This document shows positions 16,598 through 25,486 of a stretch of 64,000 nucleotides of DNA, one piece after another. Each line of letters opens with the position of its first letter. The first letter of the stretch is position 1. The stretch is taken from positions 186,001 to 250,000 of the forward strand of contig NZ_KE383844.1 in NCBI RefSeq assembly GCF_000422465.1, given 5' to 3'. The DNA comes from Paenibacillus harenae DSM 16969 (GTDB taxonomy: Bacteria; Bacillota; Bacilli; Paenibacillales; Paenibacillaceae). The notes beneath the pieces are model-generated. The model was given only the letters and a program-made list of their open reading frames with translations, did no database searches and was not told the origin of the DNA. A program made the translations under genes and the position numbers.

Positions 16598-17650
16598 TTA
16601 CGCCGTAATCATAATTTGTCCGGGATGCTCGGCGGTCACTTCTCCAATGAGATGCGCGTCTACCGACGCGTCCTGCAGCTTGCCGAGCAGAGCTTCCGCC
16701 TGTCCCGGATCAACCGCGATCAGCAAGCCTCCCGAAGTAACCGCATCGCATAGGATCCATTGATCGATTTGATCCAACTCTTCCGCAAACGTCACCGAAC
16801 CTTCGAGATGGGCAAAATTGTTTTTCGTGCCGCCCGGCACGAAGCCCGCTTCCGCCAATTCGCGGACGCGCGGCAGAACCGGAACGTTGGATTTCGAGAT
16901 ACGGATGCCGGCGCCGCTGCCTTTCGCCATTTCCGACGCATGCCCAAGCAATCCGAACCCGGTAACATCCGTACAGGCGTGAACGTCATAGGGCTCCATC
17001 GTCTCCGCTGCCGCCTTGTTAAGGGTCGCCATTACCTTTACAACCCGTGCGATTTCCTCATCCGTCAGCTGGTCCTTCTTAATGGACGTCGTCAGAATGC
17101 CGACTCCGATCGGCTTGGTTAGAATCAGCTTATCGCCCGGCTTCGCTCCGGCGTTGGTTCGCACCTTGCCGGGATGAACCAGGCCCGTAACCGCCAGCCC
17201 GAATTTCGGTTCTTTGTCATCAATGGAATGCCCGCCGACCAGCGTTGCGCCGGCTTCCTTCACCTTGTCCGCCGCTCCCCGCAATATATCGGTCAATATC
17301 TGCTTGTCCAGCGTATGAATCGGAAAGGCTACAATGTTCAGCACCGTAAGCGGCTTCCCGCCCATGGCATAGATGTCGCTGATCGCGTTAGCCGCCGCAA
17401 CCTGCCCGAAGTCGTATGGATCGTCTACAATCGGCGTAAAAAAATCAAGCGTCTGTACAAGCGCCAGCTCATCGCTCAGCTTATAGACGCCGGCATCGTC
17501 GCTCGTATCCAGTCCGACCAGCAGATTCGGATTCGGAACCGGCACCGGAAGGCTGCGAAGCACGGCCGAAAGATCGGCCGGTCCGATTTTGCAGCCGCAG
17601 CCGCCCTTGCTGGACAGGCTTGTTAATTTTATTTTTTCATTAGAAGTCAT
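16598..17650 (-). CDS. selD: selenide, water dikinase (selenophosphate synthase)
   Basis: The 350-aa protein is an AIRS/PurM-fold selenophosphate synthase: GGCGCKIGP near residue 17 (Cys, not Sec, at the catalytic site, with the conserved Lys), GLDTSDDAGVY, LVQTLDFFTPIVDDP, AANAISDIYAMGG, LVGGHSIDDKEPKFGLAVTG. It makes selenophosphate from selenide and ATP. The ATG follows the phnC stop codon with no spacer, so translation is coupled to the ABC transporter genes. Product goes to MnmH, encoded next. Confidence 0.95.
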   Translation of the reverse strand: MTSNEKIKLTSLSSKGGCGCKIGPADLSAVLRSLPVPVPNPNLLVGLDTSDDAGVYKLSDELALVQTLDFFTPIVDDPYDFGQVAAANAISDIYAMGGKPLTVLNIVAFPIHTLDKQILTDILRGAADKVKEAGATLVGGHSIDDKEPKFGLAVTGLVHPGKVRTNAGAKPGDKLILTKPIGVGILTTSIKKDQLTDEEIARVVKVMATLNKAAAETMEPYDVHACTDVTGFGLLGHASEMAKGSGAGIRISKSNVPVLPRVRELAEAGFVPGGTKNNFAHLEGSVTFAEELDQIDQWILCDAVTSGGLLIAVDPGQAEALLGKLQDASVDAHLIGEVTAEHPGQIMITA

Positions 17651-18433
17651 TCAACTCTCCCCTTCCCTATTTGCAATCGTTCTGTCATCCTCTTCATCCG
17701 GCGGATAGATGACGCGCAGTTCTTCATCCGTAAGCTGCTCCGGCGTCCCGTCGAATGTAATGCGTCCTGCCGTCAGCCCGATAATTCGGGTAGCATAAGC
17801 GCGTGCCGCCGAGACATCATGGAGATTCAGCACGACGGTTACCCCTCTCTTGCGATGGAGCTCCTGAATAAAGGCCATTACGCGCTCCGCGGTTACCGCA
17901 TCCAGGCTCGAGATGGGCTCATCGCCCAGCAGGAGCTTAGGCTTCTGCATCAATACCCGGGCAATCGCGACCCGCTGCTTCTGCCCGCCGCTAAGCTCCT
18001 CTACCCTGCGCTTCGCCAGCTCCGCGAGTCCAACTTCCCTCAGCGCCGTCAGCGCGCGCTTCCGGTCCTTGGCCGAGAACGCGCCGAGCAGGCTGCGCCA
18101 GTAAGGCATGTCCGCAAAGCCTCCCGCAAGCACGTTCGTCCATACCGACAGGCGGGGCAGCAGGTGAAAATGCTGGAATACCATGCCGATCTCGCCGCGG
18201 ATGAGGCGCAGCTGTCCCGGATTCATTCCCGTAATCGACTGGCCGTTCCAAAAAACCGTGCCTTCATCCGCCTCAACAAGCCGGTTGATACAGCGGATCA
18301 GCGTCGATTTGCCTGCTCCGCTTCGTCCTAACACAGCTACGAATTCGCCGGGCATAATCGTCAAATCGATTTCACCTAGGGCAAATGCTTCTCTATCGCC
18401 GTATCTTTTCCTTATCCCGCTTAGCTCCAGCAA
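17651..18433 (-). CDS. ABC transporter ATP-binding protein, PhnC-type
   Basis: The 260-aa ATPase has Walker A GRSGAGKST near 36, Q-loop MVFQHFHLLPRLSV, signature LSGGQKQRVAIAR and Walker B LLLGDEP, with the H-loop His in LNLHDV. It is closest in type to PhnC of phosphonate importers. It follows the permease gene by 1 nt and directly abuts selD. The substrate is not shown by the sequence; the context points to a selenium compound rather than phosphonate. Confidence 0.88.
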   Translation of the reverse strand: MLELSGIRKRYGDREAFALGEIDLTIMPGEFVAVLGRSGAGKSTLIRCINRLVEADEGTVFWNGQSITGMNPGQLRLIRGEIGMVFQHFHLLPRLSVWTNVLAGGFADMPYWRSLLGAFSAKDRKRALTALREVGLAELAKRRVEELSGGQKQRVAIARVLMQKPKLLLGDEPISSLDAVTAERVMAFIQELHRKRGVTVVLNLHDVSAARAYATRIIGLTAGRITFDGTPEQLTDEELRVIYPPDEEDDRTIANREGES

Positions 18434-18434
18434 C

Positions 18435-19181
18435 TTACTTCACCCGCTTTCGGATCAGCGCGCCGAGATAATCTACGCCCGTAACCAGGACCATGATGAG
18501 AACAACCTCGAACGTAACTTTTTGATACATAAATTGCTTAAAATCGTTATACAGCATCTGGCCCAATCCGCCGGCGCCGACAATGCCCAGAATGAGCGTC
18601 GTGCGAATCGCCACCTCTAACCGGTAAAAATAATGGGAAAGCACCAGCGGGAGAATCTGCGGAACGATACCGTATACCGCAACGAGCAGCCGGGTGCCGC
18701 CGAGCGCTTTGACCGCCTCCTGCGGCCCGTCGTCCGATGCTTCGATCGTTTCGGATATTAATTTGCCAAACACGCCGATATTATGAATGATCAGTGCCAT
18801 TACCGCCGGCATCGGGCCAAGACCGAGCGTCGGAATGAACACTAACGCCAGTACGAGCTCAGGAATCGATCGGAACAGATTAATCAAGAAACGAATAGAG
18901 TCGTATATCCAGCGGGATGGCGTCCAGTTCCGCGCCGCAAGGAAGCTCAGGGGAAACGCGAGCGCCGCGGCGGCAAGCGTACTGAATACGGCAATTTCAA
19001 GCGTGTCGACCATCGCTCTCAGCGCTGTTTGCCAATCCGACAGATCCATCGGGAACCAATGCTCGGCGATAAAGCGTGCCGTATTCCCGAGATCGCCGAA
19101 AGCGCCGGCTGTGAAGCTGACGCCGGACCCAGACCAGAGCAGCAGGATAATGACCGCCGCGACAGCAATTAATTTTCTCAC
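18435..19181 (-). CDS. ABC transporter permease, PhnE-type
   Basis: The 248-aa protein has about six membrane segments and a binding-protein-dependent permease (MetI-like) fold. The EAA-like loop EAVKALGGTRLLVAVYGIVPQILP and LILGIVGAGGLGQMLYNDF are characteristic of PhnE. It lies between the solute-binding protein gene (2-nt gap) and the ATPase gene (1-nt gap). Confidence 0.88.
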   Translation of the reverse strand: MRKLIAVAAVIILLLWSGSGVSFTAGAFGDLGNTARFIAEHWFPMDLSDWQTALRAMVDTLEIAVFSTLAAAALAFPLSFLAARNWTPSRWIYDSIRFLINLFRSIPELVLALVFIPTLGLGPMPAVMALIIHNIGVFGKLISETIEASDDGPQEAVKALGGTRLLVAVYGIVPQILPLVLSHYFYRLEVAIRTTLILGIVGAGGLGQMLYNDFKQFMYQKVTFEVVLIMVLVTGVDYLGALIRKRVK

Positions 19182-19183
19182 GG

Positions 19184-20101
19184 TTACGGACGCGGTTTGA
19201 TGCGGCCGTCAGCGATTGCCGCTTCCCTGATCGACGCATAATCCTCATTGCCGGCTTTGGTAAAGCCGCTTGCTCCGCCGAAAGCGTTTAGAACGTCAGC
19301 ATCCGTAATGGTCAGCATGGTCTCCTGAATAATCGCGATATCTTCGGCCGGCATGGTGTTAACTACAGCCCAAGGGTATTGGAACAGCTCTTCCGACTTC
19401 CAGATGATTTTATATTGATCGCCGTCGATTTTCCCCTGCTTCACGAGGTTGTTGAAATAAGCGCTGTCGATCGCTCCAACATCCTGCATGTTGTTCTGAA
19501 TGGCAAGCGCGGTGGCCGTATGATCCCCCGTATAGGTGACGCTTTTAAAATCATGCTCCTGCTGAGATTTGAACACCCCGGCGTCCTTAAGCGCAATACC
19601 GGGAATAAGGCTGCCGGAAGTCGAGCTTATGTCGCCGAATGCAAATCTGATATCGCCCGCGTGCTTCACGACATCCTCAAGCGACGCATACGCAGAATCA
19701 GCTGGCGCGATCAGATAGGAATAATAATAAGGCTTCCCCTCGATCAGCTGCGTAACAATGGCCTTAACGTCGTACCTCTCATGCGCTTCCACGTAGGTGA
19801 GCGGTCCCAGGTAAGACATCTGCACCTTTCCCGCGCCCATGGCCTCTACGACGCCGTTATAATCCGGATAGACCTCCGCCCGCACGCCGTAGCCGAGCTT
19901 CTCCGATAGAATAGCGGCAAGCTTGTCCGCTCCTACCTCCATCCGGTTGCTGCCTTGGGCCGGAATGACCCCGATAAGCAGCTCTTCTTTCTTGCTGACG
20001 TCCTTCCCGGTTTCGTCCGCCGGCCTTCCGCAGGAAGCCAGTAGCAGACATGAGATCAGGAGACATGTTAATACCAAAAACGATTTTCTTTTTCGGAACA
20101 T
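19184..20101 (-). CDS. solute-binding lipoprotein, PhnD-type
   Basis: The 305-aa protein is a lipoprotein (signal peptide with lipobox LLASC) of the phosphate/phosphite/phosphonate-binding PhnD family: LIGVIPAQGSNRMEVGADKLA, MSYLGPLTYVEAHERY, RFAFGDISSTSGSLIPGIAL, and GAIDSAYFNNL. It captures the transport substrate outside the membrane. GAGGAGG lies before the ATG. As first gene of an operon ending in selD-mnmH, its ligand may be a selenium oxyanion or other selenium compound; that is inference. Confidence 0.88.
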   Translation of the reverse strand: MFRKRKSFLVLTCLLISCLLLASCGRPADETGKDVSKKEELLIGVIPAQGSNRMEVGADKLAAILSEKLGYGVRAEVYPDYNGVVEAMGAGKVQMSYLGPLTYVEAHERYDVKAIVTQLIEGKPYYYSYLIAPADSAYASLEDVVKHAGDIRFAFGDISSTSGSLIPGIALKDAGVFKSQQEHDFKSVTYTGDHTATALAIQNNMQDVGAIDSAYFNNLVKQGKIDGDQYKIIWKSEELFQYPWAVVNTMPAEDIAIIQETMLTITDADVLNAFGGASGFTKAGNEDYASIREAAIADGRIKPRP

Positions 20102-20289
20102 TTCCCTTTTCTCCTCCTCTTCTAAGTTTGTATCTAATAATTGAGATTAACACAATTTTTGTCGAAAAAGAACATCATGGCCACGTAAATACAAGAGCGG
20201 CATCCTCCGATTGATGCGCCTTTAACATTTTATCTCCTTGGCGGGACATAATAACAACAGAATGATTTCGATATTGGAGGTGCTGAAAG

Positions 20290-20409
20290 ATGCCTTTATG
20301 GATCGAATGGCTGCAGGAGCATTGGCTTTCCTTCTTGATTGTCGTCGGTGTCGTGATTGCGATTATTTACGTGGCGGCAAGGCGGAAATTGTTGTTTTAC
20401 AAAGAATGA
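20290..20409 (+). CDS. 39-residue single-pass membrane peptide
   Basis: This short ORF has an excellent site (GGAGGTG, 8 nt before ATG). The peptide begins MPLWIEWLQEHW, has one hydrophobic segment of about 18 residues (FLIVVGVVIAIIYVAA) and ends with a basic/acidic tail (RRKLLFYKE). The pattern is an N-out or N-in single-span protein. It is alone on the plus strand, divergent from the selenium transporter operon and convergent with the histidine kinase gene. Its function is unknown. Confidence 0.62.
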   Translation: MPLWIEWLQEHWLSFLIVVGVVIAIIYVAARRKLLFYKE

Positions 20410-20429
20410 CGGCTCAAGCGCCGCTTCGC

Positions 20430-21824
20430 CTATGCTTCGTGCATAAGCGGCACCCGAACCGTCACGATCGTACCGGCTCCGCGTTCGCTGTCAACGTTAA
20501 GCTGACCGCCGTGGAGCTCAATGATTTCCTTGCAGATGGCAAGCCCCAGGCCAGAGCCGCCTTGAGCCGTGTTCGCCTTGTAAAACTTCTCGGTCACATT
20601 CGGCAAATGCTCCGCTTCAATGCCGCAGCCGGTATCCGCGACTGTCAGGAGCGCTTCGTTCTGCGCCGCTGCGGTAGCAACCCGAATGGTGCCGCCCGCC
20701 GGCGTAAATTTAAACGCGTTATCGATCAAATTGATTAAGACCTGCTTGAGCCGGTTCGCATCGCCCCGAACGACGATAGGCCCTTTGCCGTATGCGGCGA
20801 TCAGGCGCACCTTCGTCTGCTCCTCCCGCACCGCGAGCTGATTGACCGTCTCCCGCACGGGACTGTTAAAGTCCAGCAGCTCGGTATTCAAATCCATCGA
20901 CCGCGCCGACAGCTTGGAGAAATCGAGCAAATCCTCGACAAGTCCCGAGAGACGCTCCGTCTCCTTGCTGATGATCGAGAGCCCGAGCTTCACTTCTTCA
21001 TCGTCCTCCGTCGGTTCGCTTTCCTTCAGCGTCTCGCTCCAGCCCTTGATCGAAGTCAGAGGCGTGCGGAGCTCATGCGAGATCGACGATATAAAATCAT
21101 TTTTCAGCTTCTCCCGCTTGCTTAACTCCATGGCAAGCGTATTAAACGTTTCCGCAAGCTGGCCGATCTCGTCGTCGTTGCGCTGCAAGGCGCGCCTTGT
21201 CCAATCCCCGTCCGCCATATATCGAGCTGCGCGCGTCAGCTCCCGGATCGGCTTCACGATCCGCTGCGCGAGAAACAGGCTGAGACCAAGGAACAAGAGC
21301 ACGACGCCGATGCCGACGGCCGCGGCCATTCGGATGAGCAAACTGACCATTTCGTCCACCTGCGCAAGCGAAGCCGAATACCGCAGCATCGATACGACCC
21401 TCGTTTCATTCCATATCGGGATGGTTACCGATACGACCCGCTCTTGAAAGTAAGGATCAACGCCGCGCCAGCTCCCGGTGCTGCCGGCAATAGCCGTCTT
21501 CACATCGGACGTCACATACCGGATATCGGCTGCGAAGCCGTCCGAATCAATCCGGATTTGCCCGGTGCTGTCGAGCAGCTGCAGGCGCGTTCCGCCATCC
21601 ACCATGTACTGAAGCATATAATCCGCCTGATCCTCGACCGTCAGCGAGGACAGCGACCGGGCATGCTGATTAAGCGCCGACTCCGCCCGCTGCTTGACCG
21701 AGCTTTGCGCGCTTCCGTAATAATAGTTCCACATCAAGGCTCCAAATACGCCGCCCAGCACGCTGACGACAAGAACGATGAGCAGAAGATAGCTCCACAC
21801 CATTCTTGTTTGCACGCTTCTCAT
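20430..21824 (-). CDS. sensor histidine kinase, OmpR-partner type
   Basis: The 464-aa protein has a membrane segment at about 8-30, an extracellular domain of about 135 residues, a second membrane segment (GIGVVLLFLGLSLFLA), a HAMP domain, then the H-box SSISHELRTPLTSIKGW, N-box LINLIDNAFKFT, G1 VADTGCGIEAEHLP and G2 GSGLGLAICKEI. It senses an unknown external signal and phosphorylates the adjacent response regulator. The start is the ATG overlapping the regulator stop codon (ATGA, 21821-21824); the longer upstream frame lies inside the regulator gene. Confidence 0.93.
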   Translation of the reverse strand: MRSVQTRMVWSYLLLIVLVVSVLGGVFGALMWNYYYGSAQSSVKQRAESALNQHARSLSSLTVEDQADYMLQYMVDGGTRLQLLDSTGQIRIDSDGFAADIRYVTSDVKTAIAGSTGSWRGVDPYFQERVVSVTIPIWNETRVVSMLRYSASLAQVDEMVSLLIRMAAAVGIGVVLLFLGLSLFLAQRIVKPIRELTRAARYMADGDWTRRALQRNDDEIGQLAETFNTLAMELSKREKLKNDFISSISHELRTPLTSIKGWSETLKESEPTEDDEEVKLGLSIISKETERLSGLVEDLLDFSKLSARSMDLNTELLDFNSPVRETVNQLAVREEQTKVRLIAAYGKGPIVVRGDANRLKQVLINLIDNAFKFTPAGGTIRVATAAAQNEALLTVADTGCGIEAEHLPNVTEKFYKANTAQGGSGLGLAICKEIIELHGGQLNVDSERGAGTIVTVRVPLMHEA

Positions 21825-22633
21825 TCGCTGCCACCCCGCTTCCAGCGGTAACCGTACCCCCATACGGTTTCGATATATTCCGGATCGGAAGCATTTTTCT
21901 CGATTTTCTGCCGGATCCGGCGAATATTCACATCGACGACCTTCAAATCCCCGACGTAATAGCGCCCCCATACCTCCGTCAAAATATGATCGCGGCTGAC
22001 GCTTTCGCCGACGCGCTCCATCAGCAGCCGGACAAGCGTCCATTCCGTCGGCGTCAGGATGACCTCGCGCTCATCCTTCCACAGCTTGCGCTCGCCGGTC
22101 GATAACCGGAACGGCTCTACGGTCAGCACATCCGACTTGGCGGCCGACAAAGACGCCGATACCTGCTCGGATTGAGCCTTAAGCTGGGCCCTGACGAACG
22201 ATTCCGCTTCTTCCCCGCCCGAATCGGATTGGCTGCTCTGGACAGGCTTAGGCTGAGCGGAAGGATCCGGCTGCATCCGCCGGTAAAGCGATTTGATGCG
22301 CGCAATAAGCTCTCCCGGACTGAACGGCTTCTGCACATAATCGTCTGCGCCCAGCTCCAGCCCGTATATTTTATCCTCCTCCTGCGATTTCGCCGTGAGC
22401 ATAATGATGCCCATCCGCGGATATCGCTCGCGCAGCTGCTCGCATACCTCGAAGCCGCTGATCGTCGGCAGCATCACATCAAGCAGCGCGATATCGAACG
22501 GGCCTTGCGTATCGGCATAGGCTAACGCGTCTTCGCCGTTCTCGGCTTCTATGACGTCCATTCCGTTCCGCTTCAGATTGATGCGGACGAAGCCGCGGAT
22601 GGACTCCTCATCCTCTAACAATAATATTCGCAT
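21821..22633 (-). CDS. OmpR-family response regulator
   Basis: The 270-aa protein has a receiver domain with phospho-acceptor Asp in ALLDVMLPTISG and Lys in DDYVQKPFSPGE, then an unusually long linker (about 120-170, Ser/Gln/Glu-rich), then a winged-helix DNA-binding domain (LTPTEWTLVRLLME ... VVDVNIRRIRQKIE ... TVWGYGYRWK). The linker is longer than in PhoB-type regulators. It is cotranscribed with the kinase gene (4-bp overlap) and with the lipoprotein gene 21 nt upstream. Confidence 0.93.
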   Translation of the reverse strand: MRILLLEDEESIRGFVRINLKRNGMDVIEAENGEDALAYADTQGPFDIALLDVMLPTISGFEVCEQLRERYPRMGIIMLTAKSQEEDKIYGLELGADDYVQKPFSPGELIARIKSLYRRMQPDPSAQPKPVQSSQSDSGGEEAESFVRAQLKAQSEQVSASLSAAKSDVLTVEPFRLSTGERKLWKDEREVILTPTEWTLVRLLMERVGESVSRDHILTEVWGRYYVGDLKVVDVNIRRIRQKIEKNASDPEYIETVWGYGYRWKRGGSE

Positions 22634-22654
22634 AAGTCACCGCCGATTTTTGAT

Positions 22655-24094
22655 CTAGAATTTCAAAGAAGAGGCGAACTGCACCTCCACGCCCGTCATC
22701 TCGCCGAATGCTTGCTTGTCCGAGTCGGACCAGCTTGCCGGGGGATTCTTCACGAAAGAAATCGCGAAGATGTTGCCGCTGTCGGTAAATAACTGCCGAT
22801 AGGAACGCGAGCTCTGCTTCCAATCGGCCTGGACGCTTTCCCACTTCCTCTCGGGTACGGCGACTAATGTAGCCAGCTCGGCTTTAGCGCCCGACCTCTC
22901 GTTCCAATAATCAATAGCCGCGATAGCGAATGTCTCGGTGCCTATCTTACGCAGCATGTAGCGCCCCACCCATTGGTCGGGGATGCGAAGCTGCACGCCG
23001 TAGCGGTAATCGCTGAACTCTTCGACTATTTTGATAAAACCGTCCTTACCGTCCCATTGCATCCAGTCATTAATCCAGATGGAATTCGAATAAGGGACGT
23101 CCGGATTTCCCGAAGCCTCCCTTGTCCACTGCATTTCCAGAATACCGTCTTGATTCATATCCCCGCTCATCGTCGGCACGCCGCTTACGCGATATAAGCC
23201 AGCCGCTTCATTCGGATAAACCAGCCTCAGCTTGCCCTGCTCCCAAGCATACATCGCCGTGTAGGTGCCATGCGCGCCGGTCGAAGCCTCCAGGATCATT
23301 CCATAATGCCGCGGCGAGATTCTACCCATTAACAGTCGTTCATAGGTGTTGACTCCGTTAAAAACGCGCTGCGCAATCAGCTTCTGCAAGCCGCCTTTCT
23401 GCCAGTTGTATAGAGACAGCTCAAATTCCGGAGCAGCCAGCTCCTGACTCGTCCCGATTTCGGTAATAACGGCAAGCTCCGCGCTGCCGTCATCGTTCAG
23501 GTCGCCCGTCTCCGCATAGGAATAAGGCAGCGACTCGGTTGGCGGCAGCGTAAGCTTGCCTGCCTCGTTGCGCAGAAGTTTCGATTGGAAGGAATAGATC
23601 TCCAGCATGTTCGGACTGTCGAAGCCGCCTATCCATCCAATGATGAGCTCCAAGTGCCCATCCCGGTCCAGATCCTCCATCTTCAGCCAAGCGATCTGCC
23701 TCGCCAGCGGCTGCTGAACGAGCACCCATGAACGCCAAGCGGAAGCTGTATATTTGAACACCATGATCTCAGGCGTACTATATTCATTGTAATAAGACAC
23801 GATCGCTTCCTTCGCTCCGTCTCCGTCCACATCCGCAAGGCGAATCGCCTCCATATGCTCCTCCCGGAGCGGAAGCGTAAGCTTGCTGTAGGCGGGCAGC
23901 GTTCTCTCGATCGCCTGCACGATCGCTTGCTTATCCGGCGCGATCGCCGGCTTCCGCAGCAGGTCCGCGGGTGCGGCCGTATACCGGCAGCCTGTGGCAA
24001 GGATAAGGATCGTAAGAATGACGGCGGGAACGATGCCCGAACGAAATCTTTTCCCCCTTATTCCCTTGCCGGCAGCCTTTCTTGCTTCGTCCAA
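22655..24094 (-). CDS. lipoprotein with FG-GAP/VCBS-like repeats
   Basis: The 479-aa protein has an N-terminal membrane segment ending in lipobox LATGC (Cys near residue 36) after a basic stretch. It contains calcium-binding-like motifs of the FG-GAP/VCBS type: LADVDGDGAKEAIV, EDLDRDGHLELIIG, GDLNDDGSAELAVI and GDMNQDGILEMQW. These form beta-propeller repeats. The role is unknown; as the first gene of an operon with a two-component system it may supply or modulate the sensed signal. The final part (residues about 350-479) has no recognised repeat. Confidence 0.78.
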   Translation of the reverse strand: MDEARKAAGKGIRGKRFRSGIVPAVILTILILATGCRYTAAPADLLRKPAIAPDKQAIVQAIERTLPAYSKLTLPLREEHMEAIRLADVDGDGAKEAIVSYYNEYSTPEIMVFKYTASAWRSWVLVQQPLARQIAWLKMEDLDRDGHLELIIGWIGGFDSPNMLEIYSFQSKLLRNEAGKLTLPPTESLPYSYAETGDLNDDGSAELAVITEIGTSQELAAPEFELSLYNWQKGGLQKLIAQRVFNGVNTYERLLMGRISPRHYGMILEASTGAHGTYTAMYAWEQGKLRLVYPNEAAGLYRVSGVPTMSGDMNQDGILEMQWTREASGNPDVPYSNSIWINDWMQWDGKDGFIKIVEEFSDYRYGVQLRIPDQWVGRYMLRKIGTETFAIAAIDYWNERSGAKAELATLVAVPERKWESVQADWKQSSRSYRQLFTDSGNIFAISFVKNPPASWSDSDKQAFGEMTGVEVQFASSLKF

Positions 24095-24124
24095 CTTTTG
24101 AGCCTCCCCATGCTTGCGTATGAC

Positions 24125-25276
24125 TTATGCTTGATCGGCGGCGACGAATGAATAACCCATTTCTTCCAGGTCGTCGATGATTCCAGGAAGCGCTTCTACC
24201 GTATTCTTAATATGCTTGCCGCCGAAAGAATGCATCAATATTATACCACCCGGCTTCGTTTCTGTTCGAATCATTTCGCGCATATCGCTTGGCGGCGTCC
24301 CCGCCCAGTCGCGCGTATCGACATTCCAGCCGATAAGCTTGCGGTTATTCGCCTTCAGCACGTTTTTGAGCGTATCGGACACTGCCCCGTAGGGAGCGCG
24401 GAACATAGTCGGCGTGAAGCCTACCGCGTCCTTAATGATCGCATCGTTTGTCGACATTTCCTCGAGAATTTGCTGCTTGTTCAGCTTGGACAGGTCCTTG
24501 TGATTATAGCTATGATTGCCAATCGCGTGCCCTTCATCCACGATTCTCTTCAGTACTTCGGGATTTTTCTTCACCTGCTGACCCACTACAAAGAAAGTGG
24601 CTTTAACACCTTTCTCTTTCAAAATATCCAATATATCCGTCGTATAGCGAATGTCCGGCCCATCGTCGAACGTGAGCGCGACGAGTTTCTCGTCCTTGCC
24701 GGGTTTCGTGTCGGCGGCTCCCGGCGGTACGCGCGGGTCGTCAGCGTTAGACGGGTCCGGTACGCGCGGGCCTTCAGCTTCGGACGTATCCGCTGCGCCC
24801 CGCCCCGGTTCATCCGAGACGGCCGAGCCCGATTCATCCGCTGCGGAAAGATCCGGCATGTCCGTTACGGCTCCATCAGATGGTTCAGACATATCCGGTC
24901 CGGTTGATCCATCCGGCATGGTCTGCCCATCCGGCCGATCTGCCGCTATTGCGTCATCCGGATCGTTTCCATGATCGCGCGGCGGTCTTCCAACCGCAGC
25001 GCCGCTATCCTGCTCCGGCTCCCAGCTGCCGTGGGTCACTCCGCCATCCGATGCCGATCCGCCATCGCCGATAACGACAAGTTCGCCGACATCCTTGGTT
25101 CCCCCTGCCGTCAGCGGTCCTTCGCCTGCAATCGGGCTGCTTCCTGCGGGCACGAGCGCGGATAAGCCAAGCGACTGACTCATCGCACAACCGCCGATCC
25201 ATACCATTACCGCTGCCAAAATGATCAAAACCAACAACCTGCGACGACGCTTTTTTGCTTTCTCCATTTCGCTCAC
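24125..25276 (-). CDS. polysaccharide deacetylase (CE4/NodB), lipoprotein
   Basis: The 383-aa protein has a hydrophobic anchor with lipobox-like WIGGC (residue 30), then a long Gly/Ser/Pro/Asp-rich linker (about 35-195), then a NodB domain: LTFDDGPDIRYT (catalytic base and metal Asp), NHSYNHKDLSKL (HxxxH metal site), FRAPYGAVSD, WNVDTRDW and ILMHSFGGK. It removes acetyl groups from wall peptidoglycan or other polysaccharide outside the cell. It begins well upstream of the lipoprotein gene, 30 nt gap, and may be its operon partner. Confidence 0.9.
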   Translation of the reverse strand: MSEMEKAKKRRRRLLVLIILAAVMVWIGGCAMSQSLGLSALVPAGSSPIAGEGPLTAGGTKDVGELVVIGDGGSASDGGVTHGSWEPEQDSGAAVGRPPRDHGNDPDDAIAADRPDGQTMPDGSTGPDMSEPSDGAVTDMPDLSAADESGSAVSDEPGRGAADTSEAEGPRVPDPSNADDPRVPPGAADTKPGKDEKLVALTFDDGPDIRYTTDILDILKEKGVKATFFVVGQQVKKNPEVLKRIVDEGHAIGNHSYNHKDLSKLNKQQILEEMSTNDAIIKDAVGFTPTMFRAPYGAVSDTLKNVLKANNRKLIGWNVDTRDWAGTPPSDMREMIRTETKPGGIILMHSFGGKHIKNTVEALPGIIDDLEEMGYSFVAADQA

Positions 25277-25402
25277 CTTCTATTCCTCGCTGATAGTTTT
25301 ATCATAGAAGAATAGGAGAGTAAGAGAGTTACAAATTAGTAACATGGTTCGAGCCCTATCGAGCGGAAGGGACTGCTTCTCTCTTTACGCGACAATATCT
25401 AA

Positions 25403-25453
25403 TAAAAAAGCTCAACCCCGCTGCCTGAAATCGGCAACGGAATTTGAGCTTTT
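25403..25453 (-). terminator. terminator of the purine operon
   Basis: On the minus strand AAAAGCTCAA pairs with TTGAGCTTTT around an inner CCG/CGG and GCC/GGC stem. A T-run follows. It lies 34 nt past the purD stop codon. Confidence 0.85.
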
Positions 25454-25486
25454 ATACGAAGTCGTTTCTAGGCCGCCCCGGATGAA

